DNA from: VXMO01 sp034422835
GTDB taxonomy: Bacteria > Chloroflexota > Dehalococcoidia > UBA6926
Length of the DNA: 64,000 nucleotides
Assembly: GCA_034422835.1 (NCBI GenBank)
Contig: DAOUJJ010000007.1
Location: forward strand, 186,001 to 250,000
Reading direction: 5' to 3'
Below the pieces are notes generated by a model. The model had not been told where the DNA came from. It saw only the letters and a program-made list of their open reading frames with translations, and did no database searches. Position 1 is the stretch's first letter, and each line of letters starts with the position of its first letter. This document shows positions 41,925 through 51,802 of the stretch, piece by piece. Both the position numbers and the translations under genes were made by a program.

Positions 41925-44900
41925 TCAGTCTTCCCCGATGCGGAGAGTCTGGCCGAGGGCTAGCGTATTGTACATGCGCACGACGAATGCCGTGGCGGCG
42001 ATGAACACGGCGGCCATGAGCGCATAGACGATGCCGACGGATATGGCGCTGGTCTCGATGATGTAGGGAGGCAGCACGGCAACCCCGTCCTGCGTGCGGT
42101 CAAGGAACGGCATCAAAAGCGCGCCCGTTCTCTGGCCAAGCAGGAATCCTGCTCCGATTCCGATGCCCACAACCAGCATGTGTTCAAACCAGACCACTGC
42201 GCGAATCTGGGGGCCGTTGAGGCCGAGCGTGCGGAGTAGGGCGAATTGTCTGCCCCGCTCACCGACCGTCAGGATGGAGTGCGCCACAAAGCACGTTCCG
42301 CCCAGGAAGAGAACCGCGCCATAGGCGACCAATAGCAGGGCGCCCCACCCTGCCGCCACGAGCGGGTCTGCCTGCGAGGTGGCGATTAATTCCTCGCGGT
42401 CGATGATCTGGTTTGCGCCGACGGACTGCATGATGCCTTGCAGCGCCTCAGCCCGTTCCTCGCCTTCCAAGCCCTCATCGAGCCGGTACCAGACTTCGTT
42501 TGCCTGCACCTCCTGTCCCTGCCCAACGAGATTCTGGTGGCGCAAGAGTCCCTGGACCTCCGTTATGACATAGCCCGCGCCCTCTGTCGGATTCATGGTG
42601 GGGAAGAAGTCGACAACGCCAACGATTGTTCCGGGGACGCGGGCGCTCCCAACGCCGATATCCAGAGTGTCGCCAACACGGAGGCCGGACGCGCGCAGGA
42701 TGCCGGGGCTGACGAGCATCGGCAGTTGATACGTTTGCGGTCCAGCATAGAAGCCGCGTTGGATGAACGTGGTCGTCGCGCCCCAACTGAAGAGGAGCGA
42801 CGAGCCGCCGTCGCGTCCTGCGCCGCCGAGCAGCTGCAAGGAGTCCGTGCGCGTGAGAGGGCCGATTTGTATGACGGCCAGATCATCCTTGCTTGTGAAT
42901 CGCCGGACGGATACCGGCTGTGATCCCTCAACCGCAGTTCGTGTCATGATCTCATCGACGTAGAAGGCTCCGGCGGACATGCCCTCAGAGCGGGAGCGCT
43001 GCACGATCTGGAGCGAGACAAGGGTGAACGGTCCAACGGGTTCGATTGTTGGGACAGCGCGGCGGAATGAGAAGCGTTGAATGGGCTCGAGCGGGGCCTC
43101 TCTGTACGTCCACTCCGTGCTTTCAAGGTTGCCCATGAACATGGTGAAGTAGCGGCCGTTTCCATCTTCCACGATTGCGGCCAGATTGGAGCGGGGGTCC
43201 GGCTGTTCGGCGCTGCGAACCCACAGACCCAGGTAGCGAGCATCATCCGGCAGCCTGATTCCCCAGTTCTCCATCGCCTGAACACCGACTGCATCAAGTG
43301 TTTCATCCAGGGAATTGGAAGCGAAGTCATCGCGCCACCATGTCACGTTCCTGAGTGTGGGTGAGTCAACGGCCAGCACTTCAAAACGCTCGGTAGATGA
43401 ACCTGCGGCGAAGCCGCCGTCGGATCGGAAAACGCGCGCCGCGGCGACCACACCGTCAGGAGCCTCCACAAGAGCCTGCATGTCCTGGGTTGGCCCCTCG
43501 TTGCGCGCGATAGCGGCGGCAGCGATGCGTACATCCGCGCCCGCCTCGTACCGCGCCCGTTCCTCGTAGCTGCGGTCAAGCGTGCCGCCGAAACTTGCTG
43601 CAAACGCGCCGAGCCCGGCTGCAAGCACAAGAAGGAGCACCAATCGCGTGACGGACAGCGGGTTGCGCCCGACCTGCCAGAGACCAAGCGCGAGCCAGGT
43701 TGGCGACGCAGGCGCAACAACACGGGCGACAAGCCCGCCGATGATCGGGAGAACACGCAACAAGAGCAGACCGGCGGACAGCAGGAACAGCGTCGGAATG
43801 AGCAGCAAGAATAGGTCTGCGCCCTGCTGGCCGGAAAGGGTGTCTGCAACCAGCGATCCTTGCTGACCCAATTGCCACAGGAAAATAAGCCCGGCTGCGG
43901 CCAATCCAACGTCCAGGTAATAGCGCTGGACGAATCCGACCTGGTTCGGACGGACGATGAGGCGTCTTTCCTCCAGGAGGTTTCGGCGGGCAAGGCGGAG
44001 TGTGGGAATGAGAAGGACGGCAAAGGCGAGCAGACCCCCGATGGCCGCCAAACCAAAGGCCAGCGGCGAGACGGAAACGCGCAGCGGGCCTCCGTCACCC
44101 AGCGATGCAAAGACGGGCAGGTAGCCGATACTCGCGATGAGGCCGGCGGCGATGAACGGGGCGGCGGCAGAGGCGGCAGCAGTCACCAGGAGACCCTGAA
44201 CGGCATAGATCTGCAGCACTTGCGGAGTGCGCGCGCCGCGGCTGCGGAGGAGCGCGGCATCAGCCCGCTGCCTGTCCGTTACAAGGCCGGCAAGGAAAAC
44301 GATGGCGTACAGAACCATCGCGGTCACGAGGAAGAGCATGATCGCGATGGGCGCTTCAATGAACCGGATGCGTGTGTCATACGTGTTCAACACGTCATCG
44401 AGCTCCGTGTTCTGCCTGTAGCTGTCCACAGAGCCGCCGAGAGAGGCGTTAAGGACGGCGATCGTCCTGGCGAAACGTTCAGAGTCCGCTGCGCGAATTT
44501 CGGTGGGGTTCGTCAAGTAGCGTGAGTAATATGAGCCGTCTGCCTTGACGAACATCGCTCCGACGATATCCACGACCGTGGATTCAGGAACAATGACGGC
44601 AAGCGTGCTCAGGAGCGTTGGCTCACGCACGATTCTCTGCAGTGGAGAGGCATCCCAGTAATGGGCTTCAGGATCGACCGGGGAGGCGATGCCGGTTAGA
44701 CGGACGTTTATCTTGCTCGTCCTGTCCTCCCAGAACGGGATAAATGGGACGGTGTCACCGATGGAAAGGCCGAGGTAGTCCGCGCCCTGCCGCATCGCGA
44801 CGGCCTCAACGGTCGCGATGCCATTGATTGTGTCAACGATGCCCGGTTCCGGCAGACGGCCTTCTATTGCGAGAAGGTCCCTTGTCGATTCGAGCACGTA

Positions 44901-45284
44901 GAAGGTGGCGCGTGGGGTTACTTCGAGATCGATTTCGTCGGAACCGTCAGTGGGCACGAGGAATGTTGATGACCGCACACTGAAGATTTCGCGTTCGGCC
45001 AGGCCCTCAAATGCCGTCGTCACAGTTGAATGAACACGGTTCGTTGCCCTGTCATAGACTTCTCGATCAACACCTGATGTCTGGAAATGAACTTCGAGAT
45101 CGAGCGATCTCTCATCTGCGTTATTGACAGCGTGGCTCAGGCCGAGGTCTCTGAGGGCCTGCGTATAGATGACGATGCTGGCCATGGTGGCGGCGGCAAC
45201 CGTAGCGCCGAGCAGAACGGGCAACAACAGGGGCGCGTACGTACGCAGTCGCCGGAACACCAGTGGCAGGAGTCTCAGACCCAC
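41925..45284 (-). CDS. FtsX-like ABC permease, large (about 1119 aa)
   Basis: This very large permease has an N-terminal membrane helix (VLLGATVAAATMASIVIY), a large extracytoplasmic domain, a first FtsX membrane block (about 320-470), further helices, a second extracytoplasmic domain and a C-terminal FtsX block (about 980-1115) with SILTVGERGRQFALLRTLGL. It resembles the duplicated permeases of lipoprotein/peptide exporters. I start it at GTG 45284, with GGAGG about 7 nt upstream and directly after the stop of the other permease; the longer frame to 45362 would overlap that gene. Confidence 0.88.
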   Translation of the reverse strand: MGLRLLPLVFRRLRTYAPLLLPVLLGATVAAATMASIVIYTQALRDLGLSHAVNNADERSLDLEVHFQTSGVDREVYDRATNRVHSTVTTAFEGLAEREIFSVRSSTFLVPTDGSDEIDLEVTPRATFYVLESTRDLLAIEGRLPEPGIVDTINGIATVEAVAMRQGADYLGLSIGDTVPFIPFWEDRTSKINVRLTGIASPVDPEAHYWDASPLQRIVREPTLLSTLAVIVPESTVVDIVGAMFVKADGSYYSRYLTNPTEIRAADSERFARTIAVLNASLGGSVDSYRQNTELDDVLNTYDTRIRFIEAPIAIMLFLVTAMVLYAIVFLAGLVTDRQRADAALLRSRGARTPQVLQIYAVQGLLVTAAASAAAPFIAAGLIASIGYLPVFASLGDGGPLRVSVSPLAFGLAAIGGLLAFAVLLIPTLRLARRNLLEERRLIVRPNQVGFVQRYYLDVGLAAAGLIFLWQLGQQGSLVADTLSGQQGADLFLLLIPTLFLLSAGLLLLRVLPIIGGLVARVVAPASPTWLALGLWQVGRNPLSVTRLVLLLVLAAGLGAFAASFGGTLDRSYEERARYEAGADVRIAAAAIARNEGPTQDMQALVEAPDGVVAAARVFRSDGGFAAGSSTERFEVLAVDSPTLRNVTWWRDDFASNSLDETLDAVGVQAMENWGIRLPDDARYLGLWVRSAEQPDPRSNLAAIVEDGNGRYFTMFMGNLESTEWTYREAPLEPIQRFSFRRAVPTIEPVGPFTLVSLQIVQRSRSEGMSAGAFYVDEIMTRTAVEGSQPVSVRRFTSKDDLAVIQIGPLTRTDSLQLLGGAGRDGGSSLLFSWGATTTFIQRGFYAGPQTYQLPMLVSPGILRASGLRVGDTLDIGVGSARVPGTIVGVVDFFPTMNPTEGAGYVITEVQGLLRHQNLVGQGQEVQANEVWYRLDEGLEGEERAEALQGIMQSVGANQIIDREELIATSQADPLVAAGWGALLLVAYGAVLFLGGTCFVAHSILTVGERGRQFALLRTLGLNGPQIRAVVWFEHMLVVGIGIGAGFLLGQRTGALLMPFLDRTQDGVAVLPPYIIETSAISVGIVYALMAAVFIAATAFVVRMYNTLALGQTLRIGED

Positions 45285-45285
45285 G

Positions 45286-48200
45286 CTACGCCTCCGCCCC
45301 ACGCAGAACCCATGCGACGCGCTGCGACACATATGCGCGCCACAAGGCTGCGGCCAGGCCAAGGCCCGTAGCGCATATCAATCCGATGACGAGCCCAGCC
45401 ACCTGCCAGTCCGGAGACAGAATCAGGCTGGGCACAGGCTCTGTTCCGGCAAGACCCTGGAATCTCGGCACGAGAATCCAACTCAGGTAAGCGCCAACGG
45501 CTATTGCGCCTGCGCCGGCCGGGAGGACGATTGCTACGTATTCCACGACAAATGAGACCAGCGCGGTGAATCGCGGCACGCCCAGCGCGCGCAGCACGGC
45601 GTTGTCACGCGCTCTATCCGATGCCGCGCCGGCGGCGTGCGCCGCGACGCCGATCAGCAGGGCGCCTATGCCCGCGAAAATGGCGATGAGCGTCATGCCG
45701 CGCCATCCGGCGGAGGCGAGCGGGCTCTGCTGCATCTCTTCCTGTATGGTGATGCGATCCACCACTACTCCTGTGTAGCGTTCGTCGTTCACAATCCTGT
45801 CCACGATAGCCGAGCGCTGCTCAGGCGCGTCCGGAAGCGAGAGAAACACCTGATTTGGCCAGAGCTTCTTGTTGACGCTAACGGCGTTGACGTGGTCGAT
45901 GAGCGACTGCCCGTTGGCAACGAGGAATCCGGCCGATCCCGGCTCGATTGTGGGGAAAGCCGTGAGTGCGCCAACGATACGGATGGGAACGAGTCTGTCG
46001 GCGACATGCACTGCCGCCACGCTGCCCACTTGCCAGCCGCGATTCAGCAAGAGATCATCGGAGGCAAGCATGGGTATTGAGGACGCGCCGGGCGAGATGT
46101 AGATGCCGCGCACGCCCTCACGGGTATCGCGTCCCCACACGAATTTCAGGGTGCCCCGACGTTCTCCTGCAGATGCACCGGCCTCGATGGCGTCACGCCG
46201 ATCCCCGGTCAGGAGGATGGGGAGCCAATCGTTAGCCCGGTCAAAGTCTTCAACGACGGTTTGTGTTCCTGAGGCATCTATCGCGACAAAGTCGTCAAGC
46301 TCAAAAGATCCGGGCGTGCCGGTTGCTCCCTCAACAGGCTCATAGATCATGATGCTGTTGAGCGTGTAGGGGCCGGGGGGCGGCGGCTGATTGCCGCGCG
46401 CGAGTCTCGTTTCGAGGAATCGCCAGCCTGAAAAGTCCAACGCGCCGAGGCTGTACGTGTCCGGTCTCCCAAGGCCATCGATGATCTGAAGCCATAGGAA
46501 CCGGTTGGCCTGTGGAAGCTCCGGGTTCACCCAGACGCCGACACGCTGTGTTCCATCGGGAATGGCGCGGGGGGGCGTGGGTGACTCATCAGTGAGGGCG
46601 AGATCGATGAGCAGCTGCTCCATGGGGACTTCGGTGTAATCCTCCCGGAATTCCAGCAAGCCGCCAATGGTGGACGGATCAATGCCGATAATCGGCACGA
46701 GGGTCCCCACCTGGTTTGATCCCAGACCGGCGTGGCTTGCATAGGCGGCGGATGCGTCCTCCACACCCTCCATGCTTCGAAAGTCATCCGTGACTTCAGC
46801 GAATGACTTCTCGTCGAACGATTGGGAACGATCTATGCGAACGTCAACGCCCGCCTGAAAGGCCGCCTGGTCTGCCGCCGCTCTATCCAGCGTCCCGCCA
46901 AAGGTGGCGACAAAGACTCCGAGTACGCCAAACAGCAGGAGTAGGCCGGCGAGCGCGGTGGCGGGTGTGGAGGCGCGGTTGATACGTTCCAGCGCCATGT
47001 CTATCGGCAGCCGTCCGATGGCGCGGGCAATGGCGGCGGCAAGCCGTATGCCGAACGGCAAGAGACGGTAGAGGAGCAACAGGGCGGCAAGCGTCATGGC
47101 AATCGGAACGATGAGAACCGTCCTGTCCAGCTGTGCCTCGCCATCCGTTTGCGCGACGGCGATCCCCTCTTCAACGCCTCGAATCTCCACCTGCCACAGG
47201 ATGGCCGCGGCGATCACAAGGAGAACGATATCCAGATGCAGGCGACGGAACCACGGGAGATTTGTCGGTCGCGACCTTTCGCTTTGCAGGGTGGAGACCG
47301 GGACGCGCGAGATGCCGATGACGGGCACGGCCATGATGACGATAGTCACGGCGACGCCGGCGGCAAGCCACGGCAATGTTGGAGCGATTGGAGCCGGCAT
47401 CAGATTCGCGCCGTCAAGCGCAACTCTCCACGCGCCAAGCTCGCCCAGCCCGTACATTGCTCCATAGGCGATCAGGGGGGCAAGGATCGCCGAAACGACT
47501 ATTGCGCCGAGCGCCCAGGCAAGTATGAGCGTGACCGTGCGCGGGCTGCCTGCTCCCCTGCTGCGCAGGAGGCCGACTACTCCCTCCGTTGTTTGACCCA
47601 CGGTGAACGCGATCATCGTCAGGGCGTAGAGCAGAATTGCGCCGACAATAACGAGGACGATGGTAAGCGGCATCTGGTTGCGAGCAACTTCATCCCGGAA
47701 ATCAGGCAGCCTGTTCGCGAGCAGGGATATGAAGATGCTGCGGGGCGCATCCGCGGTGAGTCGGCCCTGCAAGTCCGCGACAGCCACGTCGGCGTTGGCA
47801 AGCCCCATGTCGAGCAGGCCGTCTGGGTCGATATACAGGGTGTCCGTGACATTGCCGAGGAGTGAGGGCGTTTCGGCTCCGATGCGGTCAACGAGCGTTT
47901 GCTCGGGCAGAAAGAGGCTTATTGTCCATAGCCCGGCCTGGTTGCGCTCGGCGTCCAGTCGTTCGTAGAAAAGACCTCCAACCTGGAACCAGTACCGCTC
48001 CTCCGGGTCCACCGGCTCAACGATTCCCACAAGCACCGCGTCATAGGGCATCGCAGGCGGCGGGAGGCGGGAGTTGAGACGCAATTGCTGGCCAACCCCT
48101 AGTCCCGTCTTTTCAGCAGCCTGCCGCCCCAGCATCACTTCAATCGGCCCGCTGGCGACGAATTGGGCGCGGCGGCCCTCAACGACATTGATCTTGTCCT

Positions 48201-48609
48201 CGAAGCCGGTCCGAGAAGTCAGTGTGGATACAACATTTTGCTCATCCGTGCCGGTGAGCGCGGTACGGATTTGGAAGGCGGTTGAGTAGACGCCGTGGCG
48301 ATCCAGCGCGTCGCCGAGCGTGTCCTGTGCAGCGGTGAGAATAACGCTGCGCGTGCCATTGTATTGCTCCGGTTCGAACGTTGAAAAGTTTGTCGCGATG
48401 GCGGCATCCAGGTTGTAGGAGTTACGTTCGAGATAGTCCTGGAACGCAAGCCGCTCAACGGTGTTGAGATAGAGGGGGCCGAGAACGGAGAGGGTGATTG
48501 TCAGCAGGATTCCAAGCGACGCCACGAGCGCCAGCGCCCTCTTACCCCTTGTTTGTCTCCATGCCAGCCGCCATGGCGACACGCGCCAAGCCCTCCCCTC
48601 GAACTGCAA
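45286..48609 (-). CDS. FtsX-like ABC permease, large (1107 aa)
   Basis: This is the first gene of the exporter operon. It starts MQFEGRAWRVSPWRLAWRQT, then has a signal-anchor helix (VASLGILLTITLSVLGPLYL) and two extracytoplasmic domains separated by FtsX-type helices (about 320-560). A final FtsX block (about 975-1100) has SDRARDNAVLRALGVPRF. The protein parallels the second permease over its whole length, so the pair probably forms a heterodimer driven by the two ATPases. The cargo is unknown; lipids, lipoproteins or peptides are typical for the family. It diverges from the tatD gene 53 nt away. Confidence 0.88.
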   Translation of the reverse strand: MQFEGRAWRVSPWRLAWRQTRGKRALALVASLGILLTITLSVLGPLYLNTVERLAFQDYLERNSYNLDAAIATNFSTFEPEQYNGTRSVILTAAQDTLGDALDRHGVYSTAFQIRTALTGTDEQNVVSTLTSRTGFEDKINVVEGRRAQFVASGPIEVMLGRQAAEKTGLGVGQQLRLNSRLPPPAMPYDAVLVGIVEPVDPEERYWFQVGGLFYERLDAERNQAGLWTISLFLPEQTLVDRIGAETPSLLGNVTDTLYIDPDGLLDMGLANADVAVADLQGRLTADAPRSIFISLLANRLPDFRDEVARNQMPLTIVLVIVGAILLYALTMIAFTVGQTTEGVVGLLRSRGAGSPRTVTLILAWALGAIVVSAILAPLIAYGAMYGLGELGAWRVALDGANLMPAPIAPTLPWLAAGVAVTIVIMAVPVIGISRVPVSTLQSERSRPTNLPWFRRLHLDIVLLVIAAAILWQVEIRGVEEGIAVAQTDGEAQLDRTVLIVPIAMTLAALLLLYRLLPFGIRLAAAIARAIGRLPIDMALERINRASTPATALAGLLLLFGVLGVFVATFGGTLDRAAADQAAFQAGVDVRIDRSQSFDEKSFAEVTDDFRSMEGVEDASAAYASHAGLGSNQVGTLVPIIGIDPSTIGGLLEFREDYTEVPMEQLLIDLALTDESPTPPRAIPDGTQRVGVWVNPELPQANRFLWLQIIDGLGRPDTYSLGALDFSGWRFLETRLARGNQPPPPGPYTLNSIMIYEPVEGATGTPGSFELDDFVAIDASGTQTVVEDFDRANDWLPILLTGDRRDAIEAGASAGERRGTLKFVWGRDTREGVRGIYISPGASSIPMLASDDLLLNRGWQVGSVAAVHVADRLVPIRIVGALTAFPTIEPGSAGFLVANGQSLIDHVNAVSVNKKLWPNQVFLSLPDAPEQRSAIVDRIVNDERYTGVVVDRITIQEEMQQSPLASAGWRGMTLIAIFAGIGALLIGVAAHAAGAASDRARDNAVLRALGVPRFTALVSFVVEYVAIVLPAGAGAIAVGAYLSWILVPRFQGLAGTEPVPSLILSPDWQVAGLVIGLICATGLGLAAALWRAYVSQRVAWVLRGAEA

Positions 48610-48662
48610 CTCAGCGAATTATACTTGTTTACGACGGTGATGGGGCCCGCTGAGGAGGCCGG

Positions 48663-49445
48663 ATGGCGACGTATATTGACTCGCACACGCATATTGATCA
48701 GCACGACGCCGATGAGTGGCCGGGCATTGTGGCGCGAGCGCGGGAGGCGGGCGTCGAGGGCATCATCGCGGCCGGCGTGACGGTTGAATCGTCAGAGCTT
48801 TGTGTGCAGTTGGCAGAGCAGTTTCCCGAAACTGTGTGGGCAGGCGTGGGCGTCCACCCGATGGACATCTCCGGTCCGCTTTCAGACAGCGAAATCGGGC
48901 AGCTGAGTGAGTTGGCCTCACACGATCGGGTGGTCTGCATGAGTGAGACCGGGCTGGACTGGGAGCCGGGGCGGCCGGACAGGGCGGCGCAGGAACAGGC
49001 TTTTCGGGCGCAGCTGCGCCTGGCGGTTGAGTTGAATCTACCCGTGATTTTTCACAACCGCGAGGCGGGCATGGAGCCGCTGCGGATCATTGCGGAAGAG
49101 GTTGGCAATAAAGTGCCCATCGTGGCGCACTATTTCCAGGGGCCGCTCGACTATGCCTTCGCCTGCCTCAATCAGGGTATCTATCTCTCGCTGGCCAAGC
49201 CGCTGCTGAGACTGCCGGATCTGCAGGAAATCGTTGAGAAACATGCGCCGCTGGAGGCCATCGTTCTTGAAACGGACTCTTTTCCACAGCCGTACAAGAA
49301 GAATCGCAACAAATGGACGGAGCCGCGTGACGTGCCACTGGTTGCGGCAAAGGTGGCGGAATTGAAAGGCGTCCCGATTGAGGAAGTTGCTGAAACGACG
49401 ACGGCAACGATTCAGGAAGTGCTGGGGCGGGAGATCCTGACATAA
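48663..49445 (+). CDS. TatD-family metal-dependent hydrolase
   Basis: This is a 260-residue TIM-barrel hydrolase with IDSHTHIDQHD near the N-terminus, GVGVHPMDI, SETGLDWEPG, FHNREAG, AHYFQG and ETDSFPQPYKKN near the end. TatD enzymes are nucleases or other hydrolases with two metals. Two usual motifs are altered (HCFSG is AHYFQG, and ETDAP is ETDSF), so the substrate may differ. It is convergent with the following MFS gene, with 7 nt between stops. Confidence 0.87.
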   Translation: MATYIDSHTHIDQHDADEWPGIVARAREAGVEGIIAAGVTVESSELCVQLAEQFPETVWAGVGVHPMDISGPLSDSEIGQLSELASHDRVVCMSETGLDWEPGRPDRAAQEQAFRAQLRLAVELNLPVIFHNREAGMEPLRIIAEEVGNKVPIVAHYFQGPLDYAFACLNQGIYLSLAKPLLRLPDLQEIVEKHAPLEAIVLETDSFPQPYKKNRNKWTEPRDVPLVAAKVAELKGVPIEEVAETTTATIQEVLGREILT

Positions 49446-49452
49446 CGGGGGT

Positions 49453-50757
49453 TTAGCCCCGAGAATAGGACGCCATACCCTCTTCTCCGATTTCCTCTTT
49501 ATCGCCCAGCAGCCTGTCCGGCACGGCGGTGCTGCGCAGTGAGCGGAAGATCAGCAGGATGACGATAACCAGGCTGAGGGTGACCGCGCCCATGATCGCC
49601 GTGGCCGTCGGCGCTCCCCATTCTTCTGCCAGCCGGCCAATCATCGTGAATCCGATTGGCGATGCGCCCCACGTCGTCGTGCGAATTGCGGACAGCCGCC
49701 CGCGCATGGAGTCGTTGATGAGGAATTGCACCCGCGCGGTCGTCCCCACGAGGCAGGACTGGAAGCCTAGACCGGCAAAAAAGGCAAAGAGCAGGCTCAA
49801 CGTCAGTATCTCAGAGAAGCTGAACGCAATGAGGGCGAGGGCGAAGCCGATCCCGCCCATGACAATGAGATTGCGGATGGCGCGGGGGCTGCTGAACGTT
49901 GCAAGGACAATGGACCCGGTCATTGAGCCCGCGCCGGCCGCCGCGCCGAGGTCACCCGCGGCCGTCGCGCCCTGGTTGAGAACATCACGCGCGAATACGA
50001 CCAACTGCGTCTGATACGGCGAGCCGAAGATGATGCATGCGCCGGCAACCGTCATCAGGCCGAGGATGACCTTGTAGCGCCAGAGAAACGCTGCGCCCTC
50101 GACGGTGTCCTTCCAGACAGTCACCAGGGTCTTGGTTCCTTCCCGTGTGCCCTGGCGGGTGTTGACGGGCAGGAGGAAGAAGATGGACAGGATTGAGAGG
50201 GCGGCGGCAGCGCCGAATGCCGTGGCTCCGCCTAGCTCGTCAAAGATGCGCCCGCCAATAAAGCTGCCGACCAGCATGCCGCCGCTGAACATGATGGAGG
50301 AGAGCGCGATGCCATTGGCCATGTTCTCGCGGCTGACAAGGTTCGGCACCACGGCCATACGCGACGGGAGAGCAATGGCGAATGCGATGCCGGCGATAAC
50401 GCTCAGCACGAAGACGCTCCATAGCTCCAGTTGGTCAATGGCGAGCAAGACGACGAATCCCAGCAGAGCGAGGATTGTTACGACTTCGGTGATGATGAGT
50501 ATCCACTTGCGGCTGAATCGGTCTGCCAGAACGCCGCCGAAGAGGGAAATCAATGACGGCAATTCGCCTGCAGTCGCGGCGGCGGCGACAAGTTCAGGCG
50601 AATCCGTTAGTTCAAGCACGACCCACCCCCGGAAAAGGAGGAGCATCATGTGGGACATGATTGCGGCAACGGACGACAACCAGAACAGGGTATAGTCGCC
50701 TGTCTGGAAAGATCGCAGTGGGCCACGACTAAACAAGGATTGCAGCAAGAAGACCAT
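49453..50757 (-). CDS. MFS transporter, MFS_3 type
   Basis: This is a 434-residue, about 12-helix transporter with the motif GVLADRFSRKWILI between helices 2 and 3 and a basic/acidic C-tail. It has the same general type as the transporter at 32.3 kb (LELTDSPELVAAAA beside LELTDSPSQVALVG), suggesting paralogs. The family exports metabolites or drugs. It diverges from the enoyl-CoA hydratase gene downstream on the map. Confidence 0.85.
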   Translation of the reverse strand: MVFLLQSLFSRGPLRSFQTGDYTLFWLSSVAAIMSHMMLLLFRGWVVLELTDSPELVAAAATAGELPSLISLFGGVLADRFSRKWILIITEVVTILALLGFVVLLAIDQLELWSVFVLSVIAGIAFAIALPSRMAVVPNLVSRENMANGIALSSIMFSGGMLVGSFIGGRIFDELGGATAFGAAAALSILSIFFLLPVNTRQGTREGTKTLVTVWKDTVEGAAFLWRYKVILGLMTVAGACIIFGSPYQTQLVVFARDVLNQGATAAGDLGAAAGAGSMTGSIVLATFSSPRAIRNLIVMGGIGFALALIAFSFSEILTLSLLFAFFAGLGFQSCLVGTTARVQFLINDSMRGRLSAIRTTTWGASPIGFTMIGRLAEEWGAPTATAIMGAVTLSLVIVILLIFRSLRSTAVPDRLLGDKEEIGEEGMASYSRG

Positions 50758-50873
50758 CGCACTATCTACAATACGTCATCGAACTGCGGTTGACGGTTGG
50801 GGAGGCGGCTCGGTACCGTCCCCTTTGAGGATCAAGTGGGGAGCGGCTTAAAAGCCGAAAGGAGCAGATAGCC

Positions 50874-51665
50874 ATGACAGATTCATCGGACGTTGTCCTG
50901 TATGAGAAGCGGAATCGCATCGCTTATGTGACGTTGAACCGACCGGAGGCGATGAACGCGTTGAATTCCGCGGTGGGCGCGCGCCTCTACGAGATATGGA
51001 GCGACTTTCGCGATGACGATGACCTCCTCGTTGCGATCCTCACCGGCGCGGGCGGCCGGGCATTCTCCGCCGGCGCAGACCTCAAGGAGGTGAGCGGCAG
51101 GCAGGCGGAGGGGAAATCTCAATTCGAATCGAGAGGACCCGGTTCGAGATTCATCCCGGATCTCAACGTCTGGAAGCCGATCATCTCCGCAATCGACGGC
51201 TACTGCGTCGCAGGCGGCCTTGAACTCGCCATGCAGACTGATATCCGTCTCGCAACTGAAAAGTCGCAGTTCGGACTGCCGGAGCCGCGTTGGAGCATCA
51301 TGCCCGCGTACGGCCTGCACCACATGATGCGCATGGTTCCAACGGGCGACGCGCTGCGGATGATGCTGACGGGCAGCCGGATTACGTCTGATAACGCGCT
51401 GCGGATCGGCCTGATCCAGGAGGTGCATCCGGACCGCGACGCGTTGATGGAGGCCGCGGAGGGCATCGCCGAGGAGGTCAAGCTCTGCGCGCCGATGGCC
51501 GTTCAGGCAATCAAGCAAATCGCGTACGTGGGCCGCAGCATGCCGCCGGAGTATTCGTATCGGTTCGCGCAGGAGTTGAGTGCGAAGGTACTCGGCAGTG
51601 AGGATGCCGCGGTCGGGCCGGCCGCTTTTGCGGAGCGCCGCACGCCTGAGTGGAAGGGGCGATAA
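50874..51665 (+). CDS. Enoyl-CoA hydratase (crotonase, canonical catalytic pair)
   Basis: This is a 263-residue crotonase with VTLNRPEAMNALNS, TGAGGRAFSAGADLKEV, and VAGGLELAMQTDIRLA where the first catalytic Glu is present. It continues with FGLPEPRWSIMPA with the second Glu, and QAIKQIAY. The length is standard, without the C-terminal extension of the four paralogs at 20.9-26.6 kb. It hydrates 2-enoyl-CoA or a related acyl-CoA. AAAGGAG lies 9 nt before the ATG. It is followed by an inverted repeat. Confidence 0.9.
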   Translation: MTDSSDVVLYEKRNRIAYVTLNRPEAMNALNSAVGARLYEIWSDFRDDDDLLVAILTGAGGRAFSAGADLKEVSGRQAEGKSQFESRGPGSRFIPDLNVWKPIISAIDGYCVAGGLELAMQTDIRLATEKSQFGLPEPRWSIMPAYGLHHMMRMVPTGDALRMMLTGSRITSDNALRIGLIQEVHPDRDALMEAAEGIAEEVKLCAPMAVQAIKQIAYVGRSMPPEYSYRFAQELSAKVLGSEDAAVGPAAFAERRTPEWKGR

Positions 51666-51674
51666 TCCCCTACT

Positions 51675-51769
51675 GTCATTCTGAACGGAGCGCAGCGGAG
51701 TGAAGAATCTAAGAACTCATCTGCTGAGCAAATGGAGGCTTTAGATTCCTCGGCTGCGCTCGGAATGAC
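51675..51769. repeat. Inverted pair of dispersed repeats between convergent genes
   Basis: 51675-51713 (GTCATTCTGAACGGAGCGCA onward) and 51739-51769 (CTTTAGATTCCTCGGCTGCG onward) are inverted copies of one element with about 25 nt between them. They can form a long imperfect hairpin between the enoyl-CoA hydratase stop and the convergent MFS stop. The same unit occurs at 26775. Confidence 0.75.
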
Positions 51770-51802
51770 AGGTGCGAGGGGCTGCCTTTGAATAGTTTGC
51801 CC

